Part shown: piece by piece, positions 41,597 through 52,600 of the stretch
How the letters are laid out: each line of letters starts with the position of its first letter
How positions within the stretch are numbered: position 1 is the stretch's first letter
NCBI GenBank assembly: GCA_900291925.1
Contig: UWYS01000020.1
Span: 62,001-126,000, forward strand
Origin: Thecaphora thlaspeos
Lineage: Eukaryota; Basidiomycota; Ustilaginomycetes; Urocystidales; Glomosporiaceae
Length of the DNA: 64,000 bases
Reading direction: 5' to 3'
Notes under the pieces: model-generated
What the model was told of the DNA's origin: nothing
Seen by the model: only the letters and a program-made list of their open reading frames with translations
The model's database searches: none
Position numbers and translations under genes: made by a program

Positions 41597-42618
41597 GATG
41601 GCGGTGGCTAGGAGGTGGTGGTTAGGAGGGGATCTGAGGTTGGTGCAGTGTGGTGGAGGAGCGAGATACGACGAGATCGGCAGCGGCAGAAGAGAAGAAG
41701 AGGAATGGGAGCAGCGGCGATGGGGCTATATGGTGGTGGCGGGTCGAGAAGGGAGCGAGGGCCGGATGGATGGGTCGAGGGGCAGCTATAAGGGCAGCTG
41801 ATGCGGAGCAAGGCAGGGCGGGTCAGGTCAGGTCAGGTCGGGGCATCGAGACTGCCAAAACGGGCGACTCACAAGCCAAGCCAAGCCCGGCCAGACCTAC
41901 TTTGGGCGAGCTGGCGCTCGGTCGTTGATGACGACGGCGACCGACGGGCAGCGCAGCGCAGGCCACGCAAGCCTGAGTCATGCTGGCCCACCGCCCGTCG
42001 AGAGTGTGCGTCGCTTGTTCATCGTCCGCCATTCTCTATGTATTGTGTGCGTCCGCCTTGCAAGGGGGCGGCCGCTCTTTTCCTCGGGGTGCGCATGGAC
42101 GATGGAGATGCGATGATGGACCCTGCTTACCTGCTGCTTCCTGACCCTGAAGACCAACGACCATGACTACGTCATCCCTGGACGCACTCTTCGATCCATC
42201 CATTTTCCCCGCTCTCTCTCTCTCTCTTCCTCTTGTGGGGGCGGCACACGCAGACGCGAGCGGCTTCAGCAGAGACTCAAGTGGATATGATATTTTTTGA
42301 ATATGTTTGCATGGGCCATCTTTAGAGCCACGCGGCCACCTGTCCGGCACCAACAGCATTGTCGAGCGGCGGCCACACCATGGTCCAACAGACGGCGACG
42401 ACGACGACGACGACGCAGACGGCCATCTCGCTTGTCACCGTCTCCAAAGGGGGCATGGCCGATGTCGGCGTGCAGGGAATACGTCGGGCACATCCGCTTC
42501 GCCCCAAGGAGGCGCAAGGGGTATAGCTCGGCACTCGTCGAGGTGGCGGCCAGAGGTCACCTACAGGCTCGGACTAGGATCCTCCAGCACCCTCTACAGC
42601 GCGATTTGCCACGGCACA
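41597..42618. other. Intergenic region
   Basis: Upstream of the Msc1-like gene and downstream of APC11. It holds a GGTCA x4 tandem (41821-41839), a CT run near 42200 and an ACGACG run near 42390-42415. No supported gene. Confidence 0.5.
41821..41839. repeat. GGTCA tandem repeat
   Basis: Nearly four units of GGTCA, about 225 bases upstream of the Msc1-like ATG. Confidence 0.8.
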
Positions 42619-43223
42619 TCACTGTGCCGCAGCCTGCGGGCTGGCCGCCGGGGCGGTCGAGGCCGTTATTGTCGTCCCCTCGACCTCCTCTGTGTTGGCA
42701 TCAGGGTCAAGCATAAGGCGTGAAAGATTGTCAGCGTCGATCATGCCTCTTTGCAGGCAGCCATAGAGCGAGCTTTGGAACGGTCGCGACTCACCCCATG
42801 GTCTTCTGCACGAGGGGCAGCCCTCGTTGTCCTGGAGCCACTTCATAATGCAGTGCAGGTGGAACTCGTGCGAGCATTTGCCAAAGACTGATAGCATCGA
42901 GACGTTGCATTATTCAGATCCGTCAGCTCTGCTTCGAGCGGGACAGAGCATCGGAAGGCAACTTACGTAGTGGGCAGCCGTCGCCCGGCTCCTTACACGA
43001 TCCGCAGACGCCGTCAAAGTTGCTCTGGCAGATGCCGCAGATGTCATCCGGATCCCTCGTGTCCCATACTGCGTCGGCCCCGAGCAATATCGACAGAGTC
43101 TCGGTGTCAGCGAGGGTACGACATACCAGTATCGTGCCGGCAGGATGGTGCGAGGAGATGCTCGGGAGCGTCGGACTCACGCCAATATGCCACGGCGTTC
43201 CACTGCTTGACTTTGACCTTCAT
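42619..43223 (-). CDS. APC11: APC11, RING subunit of the anaphase-promoting complex
   Basis: Four exons: 43223-43181, 43068-42967, 42887-42795 and 42689-42619. The introns are 112, 79 and 105 nt; all three fall at phase 1 with GTGAGT/GTAAGT donors. The product is 102 aa. [18 protein letters not shown] opens the protein as in human APC11 (MKVKIKCWNGVATWLW). The RING-H2 ligands follow: [27 protein letters not shown] and [11 protein letters not shown]11 binds E2 enzymes and catalyses ubiquitin transfer by the complex. The last intron is a multiple of three with no stop, so its retention would add 35 residues in frame. It is divergent from the PHAF1-family gene. Confidence 0.93.
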
Positions 43224-43859
43224 CGCGGTCGGGCTTGTCCTGTGTGTTCTTTGGCGAATCTGTTTGGTCTGTCAGTTTCCAGGCTGCTAGCAGCTGTGGA
43301 GATGGAAATGGCGATGGCGACGTTGACGTCGAGGGTTGCCGTCGAGCCCGAGCGAGGTGGTGGAGACGATGGTGGCGTGGCGGTGGTGTTGTTCTTTGCT
43401 TTTCCTTTGCTTTTTTTTTCTTTCTGCGCGCTGGCTGTGAGGCGAGCGCGCACGGTCTTGCTCCACTTTTTGGCAGGCTGATGCACGGCGGCGCGCTCTG
43501 GACCCTAAACCCCTCAGCGCCGCCGTGGAGCCGCGAGCCGGCCAGGCGTGAGCCGTGGCGAGATATCCCCAACCCCACCATCACCACCACCAAACCCAAG
43601 CCCAGCTCGATCAAGACTCCAATTCAGGACCACACCATATTCACTCTTTTACAATCTTGCATGATCATTGCCACAACAGAAGCCCACGAGCTTCCTCGCG
43701 CCTCTCCAACTCGTTGGACCGATCCTCACGCTTATCTCAGCCCCTCGCATCCGCAGTCTGCTTTGCCAAAGCCGTCCCCTCTCCGCTATCGCACTCGACA
43801 CTCACGTCTTCAAGACATCAGTCGGTCCAGTCACTGTCCACACGCCGATACAGCCAGTC
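43224..43859. promoter_or_regulatory. Divergent APC11/PHAF1 promoter region
   Basis: A 636-base gap between two divergent starts. It contains a pyrimidine-rich CTTTTTTTTTC run near 43410. No TATA box is clear. Confidence 0.4.
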
Positions 43860-46077
43860 ATGTCGAGCCCCGTACCGCCGCACTCGGCCCACTCGAGCTT
43901 CCGCGGTCGCTCTTCGCCCCTCGCACAGCCGAGTGGACCGCGTCTCAACCTCGCCCTTCGACCATCCGTATCGCTGGGGCCCTTTAAGCTGGGCCTCTCG
44001 CTGTGGCACGCGATCGACTACCTCAGATCCCACCAGAGCCTCTTTCCACACGTCATCATCACCTACGATGACTGCTCGCCGCGTCTCTCGCCCGTCGTCG
44101 TCTCGATCGAGCCTTATCTCAACCTGGTATTCAGCGGCACCACCCAGAGGCTCGTCATCATCACCCTGGACAACCTTGCGCCCTCATCTGTCGAGACCGG
44201 ACCTGCAGATCGTCCCGTCAACGTGCTCTACAATGGCAGGATCATTCACGCCGCCGCGACGTCGGGCACGGCGCCGGTCGTTTTGACGCGTTCTGCGCTC
44301 CACCAGATCCTCGGCCCTACCTACCCCGGTTGGACCCAGAGGCGGAGCAATCCCTACGCCGGAGAGTCGATAGGCAAGAATGACAGCAGTGACGGTGAGA
44401 AAGCTTCCCAGCCAGGTGTCCAGGAGTTTGTCCTCGGATACCCGGGCGTCGCATTCGCCTTTGTCAAGAAAAAGGCGCGGCCTGCTACAGACAAGGCCGG
44501 CGGCAAGGAGGCCGATGTGGGTGAGTCCACAACAGTGGTAGGCGCACGTCCTCTCGCAAGGCCCATTCATCTGATCGATCTGCCGCCTTTTCCTCAACCT
44601 CTCCACCTCGGCCCGTCCGACAGACAAGCACCAGCCTGTCTCGACAGTCTACATCTTCAGCGGCTCCGACCCGTCGCAGCCCGAAGAGGTGGTCCTTCCG
44701 CCGTCCTCGGCTAACCCGATGGCCATCTCGGGCCTGGCCTCGCCTTCATCCAACAGGGTCAGGGGTGCTCTCTCGCCCACCTTCACCGAGTCCGGCGTCG
44801 GCTCGCTGGCCGAAGTGGAACGGGCCGCCCTCGATCCTGATGCCATCAACATCCGTGCGCCGTGCCTGTTGGATGCCGTGATTGAGCCGCATCGCGGCAT
44901 GACGCTTCATTTTTCCCGCGCCTCGGGATCGCGAACGGCCTCTCCGCTCCCGCCGCCTCTTTCTCAGGATCAGGCTGCAAAAAAGCCGCAGCAGAGCGGG
45001 GGCAACGGGGCATCCTCGCCGGCCGCGACCGCCGCCGTCGACCTGCTGCTCGGCGTGACTACGCCGCAGGACGCCATGTGCGACCTCGGCATGCCGCAGC
45101 GGATCTTTTACAAGGAGGACGATCGGATGCGGATCCACGCCGGAGGCAGTGGCGGCGACCGCAGCCACTCGGATTGTCTCGACGGCGATGCGGCTAGTTC
45201 GAACGACCGCACAGACGGCTCGCAGGATGACGGTGAGTATTCGCCGGTCCACCTGCCGGGAGAAGGTTCGCACCGTCGGACAGTCAGAGACGGACAACAC
45301 TGACTTTGACACGACGATCCGTCGTACTCCAAACCTCGTACAGGCTCTCCCTTCTTCTACAACTACTTTGACCTCGGCATCGACCTGCTCTTCTCGAGCG
45401 ATGCACGCGTCGCCGCGACAGAGGAGGCGGCGCACGTAGCGATGGTGTCTGGCCAGGCACGTCTGGAGAAGATCGTCGTCCACACCAACGTGGCGGGCGA
45501 TGCTCTCTTTCAGCGATACAACCGATGTCCATGGAAAGTCGTCGGTGTCAAAGGAAAGGAAGGAGATGACAAGTGCAGGGGGGGGACTGCGACGCTGTAC
45601 CGCTTTGACGAGGCTTTCAGGTCAGCGGCAGACACGACAGTCGTTGCGGCCAGCAAGTCCAAAGCGTCTACGGCACATGAGAAGGGTCAGAACCAAACCT
45701 TGGAAGTGGCGACGACGACGAAGACCGGCAAAAATGATCGATCGAGTAGGGGCGAGATCGAAGGTCTCAGCATGGAGTTGGACAGGGGAACGTGTGCGGA
45801 ATTCAGCAGGATGGATACGAGGCAGCAACGCAGCGATCTCGACGACCTCGACGCCTTTCCCGTCATCCATCATGGGGCCATGGACGGGACAGGCGGGTTG
45901 GGAGCAGCGGGACCAGGGAGAGCAAGGGGTGGACCCGCGATAGGCGGCGAAGGTGGAGGAAACGGAGAGAGGGATTCGTTGGTCAAGCTCGATCTGAGCA
46001 CCGAGTTATTCGGCAGTAAGGGGCTCGTCCTGGAAGTGGGCAAGGAGGGATCGATCGTGGGCGTGGTCGTGTTTTGA
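43860..46077 (+). CDS. PHAF1 / UPF0183 (C16orf70) family protein
   Basis: Three exons: 43860-44520, 44624-45232 and 45344-46077. The introns are 103 and 111 nt, both phase 1 with GTGAGT donors. The product is 667 aa; animal PHAF1 is about 420 aa, and the surplus is Ser/Gly-rich inserts. Diagnostic segments are LGPFKLGLSLWHAIDYLRSH at the start, then STVYIFSGSD, LGMPQRIFYKEDDRMRIHAG, FFYNYFDLGIDLLFSSDARV and KIVVHTNVAGDALFQRYNRC. These align one-to-one with the human protein's HKVFYKSEDKMKIH and FFNYFTLGVDILFD motifs. PHAF1 binds phosphatidylinositol 3-phosphate at the phagophore and modulates autophagy in animals; a fungal role is not known to me. Confidence 0.9.
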
Positions 46078-46325
46078 GACAAGTTACAGATTCTCTCTAT
46101 AAACCGTATACCTTTGGCCTGCATTCGACTCCGGCAGACACTTTCTTCCACATGACTGATCGGTTGAAGATGCGAGCTTCACCCGATTTTCCCTGTCTCT
46201 GCATATTTCTTCGTCCAGGTTGTAGGGGCAAGACCTACTCCATGTACTTTGTAGGCTTTGGCAGGTCTACCCGGTCATAGCGACGATGCGATCGAGCAGG
46301 AGCGAAGGAACATTTCGACGTCAAC

Positions 46326-47143
46326 TCAGCTCGCCGAGCTCTCGGGACAGAGGTAATGGAACGTACCGAGAACCTTCTTCCGCAGGTCTTCGACTTCGGA
46401 GTGGAGACCGTCGACGATCTTCTTGATCTCTACGCGCTGCTTGTCCGAGTCGGCGCGGGTGGCCGACGAGCCAGAGAGGGCCTTGATATCCGCCTCGAGC
46501 TTGTTGAGACGTGTCAGGTGCGATGTAATCTGCGGTTGTCCAGGGGTCGATCAGAGCAGAACATCGGTCAGTAAGAGGCCGAATGCGAAATGGGTAAGGG
46601 AGAGGCAAGGAGGGGTGGGATTCACCTTTTCGGTGGAACCTTGGAGTTCCTCGACGTTGGCGAGCATCAAGTTGGAAGCGGCATTGTACTCTTTGAGGAG
46701 GTGGTAGTATCCGTAGGCGGATGCGAGACTGAATCCTAGCAAGAAGCCGAGGAGGCCACCTCGTACCGAGGCCTGTTCCATGCGCGCAGCCCTAGAAGCT
46801 CGTCAGCAACGTAATCTCTCACTTGCAGGCCCGGTCGGGGCGTTGAGGGTGAACTTACGATGGGCCTTCGAACGGTGGGCCTACCAACGACGATCGGGGC
46901 CGAAGGGGTGACGGACGAGGCGGCAGACTTGACGTCCGCCTTCGTTTCCTTGGCGGATGCCTTGGCGGAGGTGGCAGCTTCTGAGGCGGTCGAACGCGCG
47001 ACGGTGGCAGCCTCGGAAGCAGTGGAGCGGGCAGCGGTGGCAGCCTCCGACGCGGTCGACTTGGCTACCGTCGCGGCTTTCGAAGCGGTGCTGTAGGTGC
47101 GCAGGGAGGAGCGCAAGAGCGTGAAACGGAAGAGAAGGGACAT
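46326..47143 (-). CDS. Mitochondrial membrane coiled-coil protein with 11-residue repeats
   Basis: Three exons: 47143-46859, 46772-46626 and 46529-46326. The introns are 86 and 96 nt, both phase 0 with GTAAGT/GTGAAT donors. The product is 211 aa. The N-terminus, MSLLFRFTLLRSSLRTYST, is a mitochondrial presequence. Four imperfect copies of an 11-residue unit (STASEAATVAR type) follow. Exon 2 holds a membrane helix (GGLLGFLLGFSLASAYGYY). The rest is an amphipathic coiled coil (LNKLEADIKAL, RVEIKKIVDGLHSEVEDLRKKV). The family is not recognised by name. The layout (presequence, one helix, coiled coil) suggests an inner-membrane protein facing the intermembrane space. The end could be spliced at GTACGT near 46364 instead of reading to 46326. 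Confidence 0.75.
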
Positions 47144-47558
47144 TTTGTTGGGGTCGTAGTCGGTAGTGTTTGGGAGAGTGGACGATGGAGGGCAGAAGCA
47201 GGAGGACCAGGCGTTGGAAGAATGCAAGCGGGCGGGCAGGGCGACGGGAGGACCCGAGACGCTGCTCGTCGCCGTCACGGGTTAGGCCCGGCCCGATGCG
47301 AAACAGCTGAACCCCGATTCGAGACGTGCCGCGCCTCCACACAAGCGAGCGAGGCGGACCCCCTTGATTCCAGCGGGCTTGTCCAGCAGCCTCCGAAGAG
47401 GGCACGATCCCCTCGAAGCCGGAGATAGGATGGGCCGAAGCCTGAAGCCTGCCAGCGTTCGACTTCGGTCTTTAGCCCCTTCCTCCTTACTCCTTCCTCC
47501 TCTGTCCCCCATCCGCCACTTGCTGTATATCTCATCCCCGCTCGTCTGGTTCCCTAAC
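47144..47558. promoter_or_regulatory. Divergent promoter region
   Basis: A 415-base gap between the mitochondrial protein (minus) and gamma-glutamyltransferase (plus). No element is recognised. Confidence 0.4.
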
Positions 47559-49526
47559 ATGGCCGCTGCCTCTTCAGCGCCGCTGGTCCGACAGTCGCCC
47601 ACCATCGACGATGCCAACCGCGAGTCGACGCCCCTCCTCGCCGACCCTCGCCGGTCGCGCACTCATCCCCGCAACAACGGCACCAGAAAACGGAGCCACA
47701 CCTTCCTCATCGTTGCCTCAATCTTCGTAAGCGCCATCCTCGTCTCGCTGGTCCTCAAGCAGATTTCCAACGAGTTCCGCAACGGCGACGACTCGACCGA
47801 CCCATCGCACCACTTCCCACCGGGCTCCGACTCCCGCGGCCGTCTCCACCCAGCCATCCTCGCAAAAGGCAAGAAGGGTGCCGTCGCAGCAGAAAACGTC
47901 GTATGCAGCCAGATCGGCGTCGATGTCCTCAAGGAAGGCGGCACTGCCGTAGACGCCGCGGTCGCCGCCACTCTCTGCACGGGCGTCCTCAACATGTTCA
48001 GCTCGGGCATTGGAGGCGGTGGCTTTATGCTGGTGCGCGACGCAAGCGGCTGCTACAACCGCCACCCGCGGACGAATCAGTCGACGGGCAGCTGCGCCGA
48101 CTACACCACGATCGACTTCCGCGAGACGGGTCCCGCTGCGTCCAACAAGACCATGTTCGAGGGAAGGATGGACCAGGCGCGCTTCGGCGGCCTCTCGGTA
48201 GGCGTGCCCGGCGAACTACGCGGACTAGAAGAAGCGCACAGACGGTGGGGCAAGCTGCCGTGGAAGCGGCTGGTCGAACCCAGCATAGTGCTGGCGCAGG
48301 GATCGAAGGTGTCAAAGGAGCTTGCACATCGGCTGGGCCTCTTCGGAGAGTTCATGTACGCCGACCCGAGCTGGGCCGAGATCTTTGTCGACACCGAGAC
48401 GGGCCTGCTCAAAAAGGAGGGCGATACGATCCGACGGACCGCGTACGCCGAGACGCTCCGGACCATCGCGCACCACGGCGCCGATGCCTTCTACACGGGT
48501 GCGATCGCCGATAGCCTGATCGAGACTATCCAGTCCACAGGAGGCGTCCTCACGCACGCTGACCTGCGCTCCTACCGACCCCTGGTCAAGCCCGCCCTGC
48601 AGGGAGACTGGCTCCACGGTCGACGCGTCTTCACTACGCCCGCCCCGACCTCGGGTCCCATTTTGCTGTCGATCCTTAACGTCCTTTCCCTCTACCCTTC
48701 CTACATCGCCCAGGGCGCGACAGGCCTCAACATCCATCGCTTCCTCGAAAGCCTCAAGTTTGGCTTCGCCCAACGCACCGAGCTCGCCGATCCGCTCTTC
48801 ATGTCGCCGCCCGACCTCGAACGTATCGCCGAGATCCCCACCATGTCGGAGGCCGCCCGGGTCCACTCGAACATCACAGACGACACCACCCACCCTCTGG
48901 GCTACTATCAACCCAAGTTCGACATCTTCGAGGACCACGGGACGATGCACCTCTCGGTTGTCGATGCCCACGGCGGCGCGGTGGCGCTCACGTCGACGGT
49001 CAACCTCATCTTTGGCTCGCGCCTCCTCGATCGACGTACGGGCACCGTGCTCAACGACGAGATGGACGATACGTCGACTCCAAGCGTCCCCAACGCGTTC
49101 GGTCTCGCGCCTTCGCCCTACAACTACCCCGGTCCGCACAAGCGACCGCTCTCGTCGACGTGCCCCACCATCGTCGAGAACGCCGATGGAAGTCTCGACC
49201 TCGTCATTGGCGGGAGCGGAGGCAGTCGGATCTTTGGCAGCGTCGTGCAGGTGATGCTCCGCCGCGAGTGGGGCGACGATCTGAGCGAGGCGATAGAAAG
49301 CCCCAGGGTGCACCACCAGCTCCTCCCCGCCCTCGTGACCGCCGAGAGCGGGTACGAGGAAAAGACGCTTAACGCACTCAAGGGCAGGGGACACGAGGTG
49401 CTGCAGTTTGACATCAACATGGCCGCCGCAGAGGTTCAGGCCGTACAGGTCAGCGGCGTCGGGAGGTGGAAGAAGGTAGAGGCAGCAAGCGATTCGAGGA
49501 AGGGAGGCGTCGCGGTGGCCTACTAG
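47559..49526 (+). CDS. Gamma-glutamyltransferase (glutathione hydrolase), membrane-anchored
   Basis: Single exon, 655 aa. The enzyme cleaves the gamma-glutamyl bond of glutathione; fungal members are usually vacuolar type II membrane proteins made as a precursor that self-cleaves. The start at 47559 gives a short cytosolic tail, then one membrane helix (TFLIVASIFVSAILVSLVLK, residues about 48-67). The large-subunit signature is NMFSSGIGGGGFMLV and TIDFRETGP. The cleavage and nucleophile site is DHGTMHLSVVD with Thr462. The small subunit contains IGGSGGSRIFGSVVQV. An earlier in-frame ATG at 47430 would lengthen the tail by 43 residues. The gene is intronless, unlike its neighbours. Confidence 0.95.
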   Translation: MAAASSAPLVRQSPTIDDANRESTPLLADPRRSRTHPRNNGTRKRSHTFLIVASIFVSAILVSLVLKQISNEFRNGDDSTDPSHHFPPGSDSRGRLHPAILAKGKKGAVAAENVVCSQIGVDVLKEGGTAVDAAVAATLCTGVLNMFSSGIGGGGFMLVRDASGCYNRHPRTNQSTGSCADYTTIDFRETGPAASNKTMFEGRMDQARFGGLSVGVPGELRGLEEAHRRWGKLPWKRLVEPSIVLAQGSKVSKELAHRLGLFGEFMYADPSWAEIFVDTETGLLKKEGDTIRRTAYAETLRTIAHHGADAFYTGAIADSLIETIQSTGGVLTHADLRSYRPLVKPALQGDWLHGRRVFTTPAPTSGPILLSILNVLSLYPSYIAQGATGLNIHRFLESLKFGFAQRTELADPLFMSPPDLERIAEIPTMSEAARVHSNITDDTTHPLGYYQPKFDIFEDHGTMHLSVVDAHGGAVALTSTVNLIFGSRLLDRRTGTVLNDEMDDTSTPSVPNAFGLAPSPYNYPGPHKRPLSSTCPTIVENADGSLDLVIGGSGGSRIFGSVVQVMLRREWGDDLSEAIESPRVHHQLLPALVTAESGYEEKTLNALKGRGHEVLQFDINMAAAEVQAVQVSGVGRWKKVEAASDSRKGGVAVAY

Positions 49527-50033
49527 ATGCCGATATTCGGTCGAAGTGGGCAAGTCCGTCTGGTTCCTCGACTGCGACGTCGCGCCCCCGCTCTGTCGTA
49601 GAGATGCGCGCCCTCTTGTTCGAGACGGGTCAAGACGCTCCGCCACGCGAACAGAGGTTAGGTCGGAGGGCAATAGAACAGCCCCTCTCCCCGGATCCCT
49701 CCTCCGTGCGATGAAGGTCTGTTCGTATCCATCTCTGGCTTATAATCTGGCCATCTACAAGCAAGCAAGGGCAAATGACGGTGATGCTGAGGAGCAGGGG
49801 AAACAGTCGACAAAGATGGGAGCAAGGGAAAGGCGAGGCTAAAAAAACGTCTTTAGAACAAAGTCCCGTCCTGTCGTGTCCGGTCTCTATCCCGAAATGA
49901 AATCAAGGACATGGTCGCCTTTCAGATGCCGTGGAAACGGTTGTCGGCATACTGCAGCGTCACCGGCTGCAGACGTCAAGGGGCGGGCGGAAAAATAAGG
50001 AATCAACAATACGACGTCAGGAAAGCCGTCGTC
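49527..50033. other. Convergent intergenic region
   Basis: Between the 3' ends of gamma-glutamyltransferase and the P450. No gene is seen. Confidence 0.5.
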
Positions 50034-51750
50034 TTACATGCGTCGTCGGCCGTCGATCGAGTCCGCCAACACGTCACTCACCTTGGCAGGCAACCGTCTA
50101 TGTTCGTCGTTATGTCTCGGTTTAGGAGCCGTCTGCAAGCTGTATCGCTTTTCCTCTTTATCGACTGCTTGGTGGTTCGCCATCGAAAGGATCCACAGCG
50201 CCACGGCCACCTTGACGCCGACCCTGGCGAAACGTATACCGGGACAGGGATGTCTCCCGACACCAAAGGCTCCGAACTCGTCCTTCCCGCTCCCCTCGCC
50301 CCTCGCCCAGCGCGCAGGGTCGTAGCGCGTCGGTTCGGTATAGATCTCCGGGTTGTAGTGGAGCGATGAGAGCCAGAACCCGACAAACTCCTTGTCGACC
50401 ATCTTGCGACCGCTGAAGTGCAGGTCGGCCTCTTTGGCGTCATGTTTCGGGTCCGGACGGAAACGACGGACGAGGAGGTCCGAGATGAGGAGACGAGACG
50501 TCTCTTTGATGCAGTCGTCCAGGAAGGGGAGGTTGTCGTCCCATGTTGACAAGGGGATCGACTTGAGCGCACGTCGGAGACCTTCGCCGTCTTCGTTTGC
50601 GAGAATTTCGGCTACGTCGACGTCAAGCGCCGCCGTCACTTCGGCCGTGACCTGTTCCAGTAAGTCCGGTGCCGATCCGAGGAAGATGAGCGTGTAGCTG
50701 CTCAGCGCGCCCGGGTTGGCCACGCCGCCTACCAGCGAGCCAAGGACAAAGTCGCGCACCTCGTTGCGCGGGACGCCGCGACGCATCATGTCTTGGACGT
50801 AGTCGTCGTACTCGACGCCCGTCGCCTCGCGCGCCTTGAGAAGCTGCGAGACCTCGACCGAGAGGCGCAGACCGGCCCACAGGCGCTTTACCGACCAGGC
50901 CGTCGGGAGAAAGGGGAACTGGGTCGTTAGGAAGCTGTTGGACGTCTCGGCGACCTTCATCGTCCAGTCGTTGATCTTGTCCATCGTGGCAAAGTCTTTT
51001 GTGTGCTCGCTCAGACCGAACATTCGGATCACCATGCGGAACATCATCTGTGAGAGGAGAAGGCGTGAGGAGGACACAGGCGTTCAGTATGGGCCTCGTC
51101 ACTCGCGTGAATCTGGCGGAAACGGAGTACGGGCGAACACCCACTGGGTAGAGGACGTCGTGGGTGTGGACATTGCCATTCTCCCTGGGCAGCATGGCGA
51201 GCTGCGTGACGGCGTCGTCGATCATGTAGTGCACCTTGCCGTGGATCCTCTCTGAGCTCGTCGAGTCCTTGATGGCGCCCACGGCCCTCCTCCCGCGTCT
51301 CTGCGTCACTCGATCGGGGAGCACCCCGCTGATCCACTCTGGAAGGTCCGGCACGGCTGTGAACAGGACGAGGTAGGCCTCCGTGAGGTGGAGCCTGCGG
51401 TCATTGGAAAAGGCGAGCGCATCGGCGGCATTGGCGGTCAGGGTGACGCGGTAGCGGTTGACGCTGAATGTGGTGATGAGGCGGTTGGCCGCACGGGTGA
51501 GGAGCTGGTGGGGTGGACCAAAGAGGCGGAGGAGGTAATCTTCCCGTTCGCTGTAGAGCCAGACAGATGCGAGCGGTCCGGCGGAGAGCGAGTCGCCGAC
51601 GTCGGACTGCTTGCCGCCATCGGAGCTGGAGCGGCCGACAAAGCGGTTCCATGGGACGGAAATGGCGAGAAGCGAGAAGAAGCAGCCTACGTAGAGCGAC
51701 CAGTTGGCCAGCACGGAACGGGCGAGGTCGTCGAATGCGGGGGCGGTCAT
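50034..51750 (-). CDS. Cytochrome P450 with atypical I-helix
   Basis: Two exons: 51750-51145 and 51047-50034. The 97-nt intron, 51144-51048, has a GTGGGT donor and a CACAG acceptor at phase 0. The product is 539 aa. An N-terminal membrane anchor (LYVGCFFSLLAISV) is followed by the P450 fold. The K-helix is KETSR (383-387) and the PERF-type motif is DPARW. The haem loop is FGVGRHPCPG with ligand Cys470. The I-helix, which normally has (A/G)Gx(D/E)T(T/S), reads GGVANPG (309-315) and so lacks both the acid and the Thr. Such changes occur in the CYP7/CYP8 group and in P450s that act as isomerases. The HPCPG loop and overall layout suggest the CYP51-related superclan (inference). No biosynthetic cluster surrounds it. 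Confidence 0.9.
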
Positions 51751-52581
51751 GGCGGGCGAAGCAGTGTCACGATCGGCGCCGAAGCGTGATAAGAAGGGTC
51801 GAATGGGGCGGAACGACGGCAAGGGGACGAGAGGAAGCAGGTAAGGGGGAGACGGAACCTGCCGACGTCTGGGGGCTAGGTTGAGGATGGATGGGGACAG
51901 GAAGAGGGGGAAAGGCGGCGGACACAAGGGGGCGCCTGTGTCACGGCGTCGATGTTTAAGAAGGCTTGCGCCGTCCGGACGACCCGATCATATCGTCGCT
52001 TTTGGTCAGCGGGGGACAGCTGAAGAGAGAAGCAGGCGCTTGTGACGTGGGGAAAGGGCGAGGAGGGCGGCCAGGGAGGCGTACAGTAGTAGCTGCAGGC
52101 AACGGAAGTGTCGCTCTGCAGGTCCCTGAAGGTAAGGTACGGTGGGTTGGCGTCTTGGAGCAAAACGGGGGACAGCTTACTGTAGAGTCGAACTGCTGTA
52201 GGGCCAGCCTGGCCGTTTTGATATGTAGGGCCGTTCTGATAGGCTCTCGGCGGACGGCAGACCGCAAATGATGGTTGTCGGTTACAAAGAAAGCGGCGCA
52301 AAGGCCGGAGATATAATAGGGTTCACGGCGGGAGGCGGAGGAGGAGATAGAGCAGGCAAGCGAACGAGCGAACGGCAACGGCCGACGGCTTCGACCTACA
52401 TACAGTACATACATACACACAGCATCCAAGGTGGAAGCCGGGCGGGGCGGCCCGCTCGTCCGGCAGCGGCCAAGCGCCTTGCTACCGGACAGCGGTATCA
52501 CGCCGTGCGTCTGATGTGAGGTGCCGTGTACCGTACCGCATGATAGCAGCAGGCAGGCCGACGTGGGAGAGGTGGACATAC

Positions 52582-52600
52582 AAAAAAAAAAACCCCCCCC
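52582..52600. repeat. A11-C8 homopolymer junction
   Basis: Eleven A directly followed by eight C, in intergenic DNA. Confidence 0.95.

Noticed and set aside
48312..49673. 453-codon open frame antisense to gamma-glutamyltransferase
   Set aside because: Same cause: shadow of a highly biased coding sequence, no domain.
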